DNA from: Nepenthes gracilis
Lineage: Eukaryota > Streptophyta > Magnoliopsida > Caryophyllales > Nepenthaceae
Reading direction: 5' to 3'
DNA length: 64,000 bases
Assembly: GCA_033239525.1 (NCBI GenBank)
Contig: BSYO01000016.1
Span: forward strand, 5,219,045-5,283,044
The position numbers were made by a program, and so were the translations under genes. The notes under the pieces are model-generated. The model saw nothing but the letters and a program-made list of their open reading frames with translations, was not told the DNA's origin and did no database searches. Positions 45,658 through 55,911 of this stretch are shown here, in pieces; within the stretch, counting starts at the first letter, position 1, and every line of letters begins with the position of its first letter.

Positions 45658-46003
45658 CCTCACTGCTGGCTGCTCAGGGATGAACTCCACTTGCTTGAGT
45701 GCCCCTCCTATTTATGGGCAAGGTGCAGGCCATCCTCTTACCCAACTCGACACGGCATCCAGCGAGCATCTTTCGTGGAACAGGGGAGACCGCTGGTCAG
45801 ATGCAACCCAAGGCACGCGAATCTCGCCCGGTGAAATGACAAGCCGTGGCAGCGCCTGAAAAGCCTGCCCTGGCGCCTAGGGAAGTGCGAACTCAGAAAA
45901 CGACGAAGGGTAACGTAGCACGAGGAAGGGCATGAAAATTGCGGAATGGGCCCAAGGGACATGCCAGGCCCGACCGCTAGCCGGCCCAGGCATGGGGCGC
46001 TAG

Positions 46004-47001
46004 TGTTGGGTCCCATGTCCTGGCCCATGAAGAATTGCCAAGCCCATGAAGGATTCCGTGGCCCGTGAAAGGTCCAAAGCCCACATAAGATAGTCAACCC
46101 AGCCCAATGGTCAAAAGGCGCGAACCCATGCTGGCAGAAGGCAACGGAACCCTACAACGCATTTAATGCGTCGCCGAAAAACAAGCAAAAAAGGCGGAAA
46201 GGCTAGCCAATAGTGGGGGGGATGGAGCAGCGCCAACGGCTCCCGCTGCCATCTGCAGGCAGCTAACCAATCCCCGCCCAGGGGAAAACCAGGGGTGGCC
46301 GGCCAAGCCCAGAAGCGTGCCAGCCACGGCAAAGGGACAACCGACATGACCGGCGGTCCACAACAGTGACCAGCGGCGCAGAAACCCTAGCAACGGGCAT
46401 TTTGGTGCCCAAGAGCCCAACGGGGGGAGGCCTATAAGAGCCCTTGCGCCCCACAGAGTAAAGAATCTTCTTTTCCTTCGATCTCTTCTTCATCCTCTTC
46501 TGGCTGAATACTGATCCTAAATCAAACTCAACCAGCTTTGAGCTTCCTCCTTCTTCACTTGAAAGTGACGAACTGGAACTAAGGAAAAACTCACTTCCGA
46601 CCAGCAAGAATAAGCTCACAATTATTCACCCCATGTCTACTCAGACTACGGGAAAGTCAGCCACCCATTGTGGTGCACCGAGGAAGCCAGGCCTTCCACC
46701 ACCTGCTCACCGCATTCTCCATACCATAATACGAGTATCTCTCACGCTTTCACAGCATACATCCGCGCACCGCCTTTAGCGTGCGCCATTTCCGTTCATT
46801 GCGAGAATTTGCTGACTTGAGCGTCGGAGTGGCATCGGTGGGAGAAATGCTGCCGGACCTCTGACCTCTTGTTCATTGTTAGTGTTGTGCAGGTCCAGGT
46901 TCATAGAGACGGAGACCGGACCCTTCGATCGACGCCGCCGTGTGCCAAGGAATTCGAAGGCTCCCTAATCCGTACGATAACCGAGAATTTGGGACGCAAC
47001 A
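46004..47001 (+). repeat. G2 3' LTR
   Basis: Starts tgttgggtccc and ends gggacgcaaca, with the same layout as the 5' LTR including the 'cctataag' TATA-like site (46431-46438). One small insertion ('aattcgaagg' region near 46950) is absent from the partner. Confidence 0.93.
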
Positions 47002-47006
47002 GAACC

Positions 47007-47830
47007 ATTTAGGTAGTTTTTCAATCTTTAAATTTTATTTATTGAATTTTTTTATCCTGTATATAACATAAATATATACTAAGTATATCTCGCTGAAGAG
47101 ATGCATTAATTGCAAATCACTTAACAAATCCAAGGGCTGGCAGGTATGGAAAATTAATATAATACAATTATTGGTATAATTTATATATGTCGTGATGAAT
47201 CTTCTTTTTCTTTTTTTGTGTGTATAGATTGTAATTATACTAAAGAAATTGTCATAGATAATATCGAATCACGATGAGTTAAGCATATATTTAAAATAAC
47301 TGCACATAAAAAAATGAAGAAAATGGGCCAATTTTATTTTTTATTCATCATATGTCACTAACCATCATACAACAATACATTGATCTAATAATTAATATTT
47401 AATATTTTAAAATAATATAATATATAAATATACTTATTAATTATTAAAAACATATTACAATATTTAAATACGTATATTATTAAAAAATAATTAAAAAATA
47501 TATATAATTTTTATGTTTTTTAAATATTTTTAAAATTAATTTTCACCTGATCAATTGAAATTCAACAAATAAAAAGAAAAATAATAGGCACCGCAACTCC
47601 CCTTACTGGGTGCTGCAGCCCTTGTAACTCACAACAACATTCCTTACACCTGGGTTCAAGGGGCGTCCAATGTGGACTGTTCGATTTAACATCAAACCCC
47701 ATCCAATAAACGGCCTGTGCGTTTATTACCTTGGATTTAATATCAGCCGTCCGATTTAATTTAAGATCGAACGACTGATATTAAATCCAGTCTAATAAAA
47801 TCTTAACCGTTTATGTTTCCAAATCTAACA
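47007..47830. other. AT-rich spacer, no gene
   Basis: Very AT-rich to 47570, then a short GC-balanced stretch with inverted 'gatttaatatcag.cgt.cgatttaa' motifs (47695-47790) that could fold as a hairpin or be part of a DNA-transposon end. No border fixed. Confidence 0.4.
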
Positions 47831-47958
47831 ACTGGTGGATGAGGCGAAGGAACCCTAAATTTAAACATAGAAAATAAATTTGGCAGCCATTTTCTCGAGC
47901 TCCTCTTCTTCTACTGGACTGCAGTTTTCTCGAAACTTTCTTCTGTGCCATTTTTGAT

Positions 47959-48399
47959 TTGTTCACTCGAAGTTTTAACGATCTCCTCTCCACTCTTCCT
48001 CTCCTTGCCAGTTTCGATATGTTCTTTTTGCGTATTTTCTCTGATGACAAATTTCTCTCGAAGCATCATCTTTGTTCTCTTGAAGCGTCCTGCTATAGAT
48101 CTCCTCTCCACTCTCTAGTTTCTTTTGAAGCTTCCTTCAGCAGATCTTCTCTCCACTTTTCAGTTTCTCTTGAAGCTCCTTTTTCTCTTCCCATCATTTT
48201 TGATCTGTTTTTCGATTTTGATCTGTTCTCCACTCTGTTCTCTCTTCTCATTGCCAATTTTGATCTGTTCTCCAATGGTATAGGGCTCCAAATCTCCGTC
48301 GATCGGCGCTCAAACTTTGTAATTTATTCTCTCACTTACGTCAGCCAATGTAGTTTTTTTGTTTGTATGCTTGAGAGAGAGAGAGAGAGACAACGTTAG
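47959..48399 (+). repeat. CT-rich imperfect tandem repeats (open frame, probably leader)
   Basis: About 50-base units of the type 'gatctcctctccactctctagtttctcttgaagc' are repeated three to four times. They leave a 146-codon Phe/Ser/Leu-rich frame whose repeats (e.g. SFEASFSRSSLHFSVSLEAPFS) reflect the DNA, not a protein family. Likely a 5' leader or promoter of the FAR1/MULE element downstream. I do not call it a protein. Confidence 0.5.
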
Positions 48400-48780
48400 A
48401 GAATGAGACGCCTCGATGTACTTGTACAAAGCTATGGCCATTTTGTGCTCTAATCTGTCTTTGGCTCTCTTGCATTCTCAGCTAAACTGATCTTAGATTT
48501 TAGAAAAGGGAATCTCAAATTCTCTATGCTTCAGAGATTTTGTATAATTTTTTCTGAAATCTACTCTAATCTGCATGCTTGAGAGAGAGAGAGACAGTGT
48601 CACAGAATGAGACGCCTCATATGTGCTTGTACAAAGTTATGACTGTTTCGTGCTTTGATCTGTCTCTGGCCCTCTTACATTCTCGACTAAGCTGTTCTCA
48701 GACCTTAGAAAAGGAAATATCAGATTCCCAATGTTCAAGAGATTTTGTATATTTTTTCTAAAATTATATTGTTATATTAA
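48368..48780 (+). repeat. 208-bp tandem duplication with (GA)n tracts
   Basis: A unit beginning 'tgcttgagagagagaga' at 48368 recurs at 48575-48576. Both copies continue with 'gaatgagacgcctc', 'tgcttgtacaaag.tatg', 'ttagaaaagg' and 'agattttgtat'. The copies are clearly diverged, so the duplication is old. Confidence 0.85.
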
Positions 48781-49079
48781 TGCATATGGTGTTATGAAAT
48801 AATTCAAAACAAAATATTATAAATCATGAGTGATTACACACCATTCGTTTGTATGAAGTTTGACAGTATGGATAATGCCTATGGTTTTTAAAAGAACTAT
48901 GTTAAAAAAAATTGAGTTTCAGTGTATGAAAAAATTTTATAAAAAAGTCAAAAATTGATGATATTAAAATTTATATGATGTTTACTTGCGAAAAAAAAAT
49001 GTAAGAGGAGAATAAATAAAAATAGAAAAAATAAATTAGAAAGGTGGGAAGTGTCATCATTAGATGTGGATGTGAGGCA

Positions 49080-50640
49080 TACTTGAAGTTGTGCTTGTTA
49101 GAGAGATAATGAAAGTTGTTATTAAAGTATTCGTGTTGGAATACAATTACGAACTTGAACCACCTGAAATAAGACATTTTTTAAGATCACAAAAGAAAAT
49201 ATCAGTTACATAAGGCCAACTTATTGAGATTGCTCATGATATTAGATTGAGGCCAAGTGAGATCTTTGAACTCATAGTGATAGAGGCGGGTGGTAGGGAG
49301 TCGGTAGGTTATACAACAGAAGATCAAAAGTCATACTTTCATGTCAGACGGCAACAGCTTATGTAATATGGTAAGGCAAGGGCTATTTTGACATATTTTA
49401 AAAACAAAAAATGTAAAATTTTAGATTTTTCTGTAAGTTACAACTAGATTCCAATGATTGTGTGACTAATATCTTTTGAGTTAATATGGAGATGATATCA
49501 GATTATTAATATTTTAGAGATATAGTCATGTTTGATACCACTTATGGGGCTAATAACGGTTTGGGGCCCCTTAGTGTATTTATTGGATTTAACTACCAAA
49601 GGCAGATGGTGGTGTTTTGTACTATTTTATTGTATGATGAGACAGTCGATTTATTTATATTATTATTTGAGACTTTTCTATGATGTCAAGGTGGCAAGGC
49701 TCCCATTACCATATTTATTGATCAAAATGCCGCTATGGCTAAAACGCTTAAATTGGTGATGATTAGTAATTATTATGACTTGTGTACTTGACATATTTTA
49801 TAAAATGTTATGAAGCATCTAACTGTCCTTTTGGACTTATTGGCTACATTTAAATCTTGCATGTTTTCTATAATTGATGAGTCCAATTTTAAAAATGTGA
49901 GATAGCATGGTGTCCAATACAAGAGAATCTGATGCCTACACGTGGTTAGATGAAATATATATGTTACATCATAAATAGGCATATTGTTACGTGAGAACAT
50001 TTTTTTACTGAGTATTAGAAATATACAATTTTCAAAAAATCTCAATAGTATTTTGAAAACATATTTAAAATACAATATTAATTTCATAGATTTTTTTTAT
50101 CATTTTGAACGAGTTCTGAAGAAGCGTAAAAGAAAATTATTTGTAGATTATGAGTCAACGTAAAAATTGTCAAATTTGATTATGAATAATTCTCCATTGA
50201 TGATCCAGCTTGTAAAGATTTATACACCAACTATCTTCAAAATGATGCAAAATGAGATGGTAAAAGTATTAACTTGATGTCTTGTATCACGATAAGACCC
50301 CGAATATGTACTTGCATCTCATGCTAATTTGAGGTATGTAGTGAAAGTTATTTTTGAGTATGAGATTGAGGTGCTTGAATGTGAATGTCAGCTGATAGAG
50401 ACTAAAGAAATAATTTGTGCACATATTTTTATGGTTTTCATCTTTCACGATATGACTGCTACACTTGATAAGTATATACTCCATAGGTGGATAAGAAAAG
50501 TAAGATCTTACACGCTTATATTGTGTTCCGATTATATAATATTAGATGATGACTTACAGACGTAGTTAAGAAGAATGATGTCGAAAGTTATAAGGAACTA
50601 TTTATTAGTTGGAGATTATCTTGGGACGAGAGAAGAGGAC
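49080..50640 (+). pseudogene. FAR1-related / MULE transposase, decayed
   Basis: The order of FAR1/FRS-type MULE proteins is visible across frames. The end of the FAR1 DNA-binding domain (FVLEYNYELEPPEIRHFLRSQKKIS) is near 49135-49200. The linker is near 49370-49450. The MULE DDE core is at 49525-49760 (FDTTYGANNGLGPLSVFIGFN ... LLYDETVDLFILLFETFL, then APITIFIDQNAAMAKTLKLVM). A SWIM zinc finger is at 50371-50428 (LECECQLIETKEIICAH), followed by LDKYILHRWIRKVRSYT. Stops and shifts occur throughout. The first Asp (FDTTYG) and second (FIDQNAAM) of the core are present. FAR1 proteins are domesticated Mutator transposases; this could be a decayed FRS gene or a transposon copy. No terminal repeats found. 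Confidence 0.82.
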
Positions 50641-51343
50641 AATGTTACCAAGAAGGATGAGATAGTGTAAAATATTTTAATTTTGAATGTTGGTAATAGG
50701 ACTACTAATGTGAGCATTCTATGATAACTAGCCGGTGGAAGTTTAAAAGGTATAAAAAATTGTGACTGATGGATAGTGACCAAATGACCCAAAATTATTT
50801 AAAAAGACAGAAAGACAAGAAAAATGATCAAATTGGTATATTTTCAATTAGAAAACTAGTCAAACAACCTTTATTAGATTTATATAATTTAACTCTATTT
50901 TTTATTAGATAACGAATGGTGCTCATAATTTGTTGTCGGATAGCTAATATCAACCGGTTGTATAAATATCAAACCATCACTATCAATCATCTTATTTGAT
51001 ATCAAATCATAAATATCAAATGTCTAGAACGACTTACATGCAATTGCTACAGGTGTATTGTCGTGCATCATGTCTAGCTTGCTTATATATATGTGTGTGT
51101 GTGTATTATATTAGTAGTTCTAATTTACTTGATCATATTATATAAATAACATATGATTGTATCCCAAAATGAGATATATGGAACAGTAGAAGCTTTAGAT
51201 GGAGATCAAGAGGTTGCAGAAGTACTGATATCATATTGAGCAGTTACACCTTTTGTTTCAGTACTGGTATCATATATAGTTTAAGTCCTAGATTATTCTT
51301 TCACTGTTCTCTCTATAATAATATGTTAGATTAAAATTGTCAG

Positions 51344-51550
51344 GCCTATAGTCAAGGGTGCTGGTCCTTCGAGCTATCTTCCGGACTAGCATGGATCAAG
51401 CAAGTCAGGGAAGCATATGGGGCTAACAGATTTAGGAATAATGCAATTCCAAATGGAGATTTTGTGAGTTTTAAGTGGCATAATGACTCTGCAATTGAAA
51501 TTGTATCTGTATCAACCAATGCAATAGCAGCGGATGCAAACGAAACATGA
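51344..51550 (+). CDS. Exon-like ORF, unrecognised
   Basis: Directly after an acceptor 'attgtcag' a frame of 68 codons reads AYSQGCWSFELSSGLAWIKQ ... FVSFKWHNDSAIEIVSVSTN and ends in TGA at 51548-51550. Its composition is that of a real globular protein in AT-rich surroundings. I do not recognise the family. It may be a last exon, with earlier exons lost or unrecognised upstream, or a gene fragment. Confidence 0.4.
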   Translation, partial: AYSQGCWSFELSSGLAWIKQVREAYGANRFRNNAIPNGDFVSFKWHNDSAIEIVSVSTNAIAADANET

Positions 51551-53600
51551 ATAATTTGTCCACAGTTGCCTAGTCAGCATACTCAAACCTAGATTAATAA
51601 TTAGCAGTTGCCTCTATATGTTGGTCCCTGTAGCTTGCCCGAGGCAAGAATTACTTGATCAAGTGAGTATTACTATATTTCTGTTCTATATGCAATAACT
51701 TGTGTAATTCAAGATGCATGTATGCTTATAGTGAAATAAATATATAAACAGGAGCATTGCAATAGATGTGTGTTTGGAAAGTAATTTGAATTTGTTTGTC
51801 AAAATAACTGCTCTTGATATGCTGTAGAAACTGATTTTTATTGTGCCATTAGATTCATCAAGTACAAAAATCAAATACCTAAGGAAATGATGAAGTGCCT
51901 TTGGATTTGCTTCGAATGAAGAAAGGATAAACTACCTGGGGCAAGAATTAATTGATACTTGTTTAATTTCAGATCTTGATGGAGCTGGAGCTTAGAATGG
52001 ATTAATTCATTGACTCGTGCATTCTTTCTGATTGTGATTATTGTGAAAGCATTGGAGGTGTCAAGAGGAAACCAGATCTGGTTGTGATCTTCTCATCCAT
52101 TTGTATATTTCTTACAATATTTTCTAGAATTTGCTGCCTTTTCAACATACCTAGAAGGCAGAAAAACGTGACTCTGTACCGTTTGGTGAATTTACATCGA
52201 TCTGAATCTGGGATTTGGAAGTTGACACTACGGTCATCAGGTTAGTAAGAGAGGCTTGGAACTTCAGGGGCAACACCGTGAGCCCCAATGCAATACACAT
52301 GATGTGGATCTGGGGAAGCAGTGCCTTCCCTTTCACTAGCAAAAGGTATTGGGGTTCGAACAATCCGGATTCACACAACCCAGATCCAACGCGGTGGAAA
52401 GTCAAACCCCTCGTCATCGTCAGCCATTAATTAGTAGGCACAAAGAATAAAAGATGCATAATATTTTTAACGTGGAAATCCCTTCTCAACTAAGGAGAAA
52501 AACCACGGGACAAACTCCGAAAACTTTCACTATGTAAAATGTGGTTATAAAAACTCCGAGATAGAGTATTCGCTACACACGAAAGACAATAAGAAAAATC
52601 TCTCCAGAATAAGTAAAGAAACTCTCATTCAATATTAACTCTCTATTTTTCTTCCCTCATTCTTTTCACCGATAGTACATTTCACTTACAGACATTTTAC
52701 AAGTGTGGTGAAACGGTAACCTCCATTTCAACCCCGCACACATGCAGCCTGGCGCATAGCGCCCCTAGTTATTTCTCATTCACTAGCTTAACGCCCCTTG
52801 GTATTTTAACACACACCTTTTGTGACGACCCGAACCCAAAATATCAAATATAGCTCGAACCACTCATGCGGAAACGTTAAAACTTAAAATTATTCATAAT
52901 ATTCCATAATAATAACACAATTAAATTAAACTACTATCAAATTCATCAATACATTATATAATCATCCCGAAATAACAACTGCTAAGAATCACAAGTCGTA
53001 GCCCGAATAAAAACTACTCAATTTCTGTCAATATCATATTTAGTTTGTTTCCCACTGATAAATAATATCTAACCTCCACAAATCGCTTTACCTAAAAGTC
53101 TTGCAGCAAAAGTAGAATCCCACAATCTGCACTATATAATCAGCTCAATCTGGAGCCAAGAAAACACAATAGTAAGCCAAAACCTAGCAAGTGATAATAA
53201 TCAAAAGCGTTAATAGTAATAACAATCTCGGATATCAAACTATCAAGATCTCAGCATAAATCTAACCATGTACTATATTCGAGAAGAATTACAATACGTC
53301 GTAAATACGACTCTAAGTAAAATAAGTTACACTTGACCCACACATCTCAAAGATAATAAGAGTACTAATAAACTAGCGGAAATCCCCCAGAATTCGACAT
53401 CAAGAGATATGCAGGGATTCTCTGGTCCGAATGTTAGCGTGAACGGCCTGAATATCAAATAACAATAACAACCTGGATTCCCACTAAATCAGGACAACGC
53501 AAAATCCGACACATGAATTCTACCGAATACAACTCGTGAATTCAACCTAATCCAAACTCATGAGGTATCAATAATGAAGAAATATCACAATGAATCTCCT

Positions 53601-54090
53601 TGGACCTTATTTTACCATAGTAAACCAAAAGGCCGCATATTTACGCCTCCAATGGCTGGGTAAGTGCAACGAGGTTATACATGGTATCCAACTACCCCTA
53701 CAATCTTCCCAAAGGCTGTACCCGTAGCATGCTAATACCACCTTCGATACCCCTCGCTAACGATATCCCAGATATCATTTCCTACGATGGCCACTAGGTT
53801 ATAAGCATCTATCTCAACTCACTGTACGAGATAACAAGAATTTGATTATCAACTCAAATTGAGGTCACCACTGTATGAGATAATAAGAATATCTTTGGAC
53901 TTTATTCTGCCACCGTGAACTAAAGGCCAAGAATTTACGCCCCCAACGGTTGGGTAAGTGCAACGAGGTTATCCATGGTATCCAACTACCCCTACAGTCC
54001 TCCTAGATGCTGTACTCGTAGTATGCCGATACTATCCGTGATACCCCTCGCCAAATAATATCCCTGATATCATCTCCTACGATGTTCACA
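53601..54090. repeat. Two ~200-bp diverged copies at ~295-bp spacing in G3
   Basis: A segment from 'tggaccttattttacc' (53601) recurs at 53896 ('tggactttattctgcc'). Both continue 'gggtaagtgcaacgaggttat.catggtatccaactacccctacag' and 'gatacccctcgc'. An old internal duplication of the LTR. Confidence 0.85.
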
Positions 54091-54308
54091 TGGCTATAAG
54101 AATCCATTCACAATAAATAATATACTTCATTATCACCTTGATATGGAAATCAGTATTGGATAAATGTAGATCATATTAAAGTACCGTACCTCCCATTCGA
54201 CCAAATACCTTAATATTTTCATACACTCTCCTCAACCTTAGCCGTAGGAAGCCAACAATTCAAATACTCACATAATCAAATATGACGCAAAGAAGGCTTT
54301 GCAATATC

Positions 54309-54358
54309 AATGATAGGAACGTCGTTTTTTTTTTTGATAAATAAATGATAGGAACGTC
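54309..54358 (-). mobile_element. Twenty-base LINE tail with 15-bp target duplication
   Basis: A poly-T plus 'gataaata' (54324-54343; minus strand TATTTATC then poly-A then C) lies between two exact copies of aatgataggaacgtc (54309-54323 and 54344-54358). The tail has the same 'TTATC plus poly-A' form as the LINE piece at 3.65 kb. It is an extreme 5'-truncated retroposition. Confidence 0.8.
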
Positions 54359-54739
54359 ATTTGTTGCTGACATCGACCGTACTCACTCCATCAAATCTAA
54401 CACAAAGGAACTCATCACGGAACGAACAAAGAATGAACATAGACCGAGATATGATTTATATGCTTAACTCAACCACTTAACTATTCTTCCATTCCGTTCC
54501 GGTGCGAAGTCTAAAATTAAGGCCAACATATAAATTAACCAATTTCAACATAATATTTTATTATCATTATTATCAACAACCTACCCATCTACTAAAATTA
54601 AACATTCATGGTCACGTTATCGAATTCTTCCATATACAATTCATTTATAATAATTTACATCTATTCTACTAGCACATATACACATAGGCAAGACACATCC
54701 TCACCCACATATTCCAACCGATATAAATATGTATATATA

Positions 54740-55230
54740 TATATATATATATACTTATATACACACACAACATTTAAATATATATACACATATACACTCA
54801 CACACCCATCTACACCTACTGCCCACACCACACACACCAACGCGCACACACATGGCACGCAGCAGTCTACTTGCTTCTCCAGACCCACATGCTTACACAC
54901 ACCCAAAACACACACACACACGGCTACTCTAGCCGTGCACGCCCAGGCCAGCACACCTACACACAACACACACAGACAGCAGTACCTACTGCTTTTCCAT
55001 ACCCAAACACACAACACGCACACATCAGCAAAGCACCCTCTCATGCCCACAGCATCAACAGAACCACCTTCACTGTCAACACATCCACCCATACAGAGCA
55101 CACACAGAATACCCACACACACAGATCGATTGAATCAGCATCTACTCACACAACCACACACAGCAATACACCCACACACACAGGTCAATCGAATCACCAT
55201 CTACTCACACAACCACACACAGCAAATACA
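54740..55230. repeat. CA-rich microsatellite region in G3
   Basis: Dense 'cacaca' runs and (TA)n; the spurious Thr/His-rich frame here is a by-product of the repeat. Includes two near-identical 'atctactcacacaaccacacacagcaa' copies at about 55140 and 55199. Confidence 0.85.
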
Positions 55231-55825
55231 CCTACAATTTAATCTCAAATTTACAATTCCTTCATCCACGGATTCTTTCGGCTAGAACAGAGCACCACAA
55301 CAATCCAAGAAATTACCGAGTAATGAAGGGAACATTATGAGGATTTCACTTGAAATTTCGAGAAGAACGACAATGGAAGGATTCACTTGCAAATTGAGTA
55401 GAAATAACAGTAGAGGAATTCACTTGCCTGATTATTGCAAACTCGGCTAGGGTTATTAGCGGCTTTGTCTTTGGCTTCGGCACCAACTACAGCGGCGGCC
55501 TTGAGTAGTCATGATGACAGCAGCCAGAATCGACAATAACAACGGCAGCAAGGTTGACAATGGCAGCAGCGGCTTGGCTCTGCTTCGGCTCCCTTTCTCT
55601 TTTCCCTCTTCCTTCACCTCTCTCTCTTTAAATAATGAAGAGTCAATGCATTCTAGAGTCTCACTGATTTTTCAGTTGAGCATCGATTACTTTCCTTTAT
55701 CCTCGCCACAACCTTCGCGTGCGCCGTTTTCCCCTTTTTCTCCTCTCCTCTCCTCCTGCTTCCACTTTTCTTTCTTTCCTCTTTTTCTCTCTTTCCTTTC
55801 CTTCTTCTTCGTTCTTCGTTTTCCT

Positions 55826-55826
55826 A

Positions 55827-55910
<84 letters not shown>
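55826..55910. repeat. (ATT)n microsatellite, about 28 units
   Basis: An uninterrupted TTA/ATT trinucleotide run of about 85 bases. Such length in an LTR suggests high mutability and a possible marker. Confidence 0.95.

Positions 55911-55911
<1 letters not shown>

Larger units (their letters stand above)
40670..46003 (-). other. G2 3' region with antisense gene module
   Basis: 5.3 kb between pol and the 3' LTR has no sense coding but long GC-rich minus-strand frames. Three TATA-like boxes on the minus strand (45708-45716, 44720-44728, 43547-43555) each precede an ATG by about 50-90 bases. Antisense ORFs in this position are known from Tat elements such as Grande. Roles are unknown in those too. 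Confidence 0.7.
34134..47001 (+). mobile_element. Ty3/gypsy retrotransposon G2, Tat lineage, 12.9 kb
   Basis: LTRs at 34134-35125 and 46004-47001, TG...CA ends, perfect 5-bp target duplication gaacc (34129-34133 and 47002-47006). Plus-strand order is gag, protease, RT, RNase H, a second archaeal-type RNase H, integrase. The second RNase H plus a long region with antisense ORFs between pol and the 3' LTR marks the Tat lineage (Retand, Grande and relatives). The internal region is clearly GC-richer than its surroundings. Pol has six stops and one shift, gag one stop and one or two shifts, so it is not autonomous. Confidence 0.94.

Noticed and set aside
47695..47790. Inverted 'gatttaatatcag' motifs as a MITE
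   Set aside because: No second terminus or target duplication could be found.
52151..52417. 88-codon minus-strand ORF
   Set aside because: Opposite the exon-like plus frame and running into the LTR of C5; the plus reading has a splice donor and joins across the insertion.
54608..55285. 225-codon Thr/His-rich plus-strand ORF
   Set aside because: It is the translation of CA/TA microsatellite DNA inside solo LTR G3; no domain, no promoter context.
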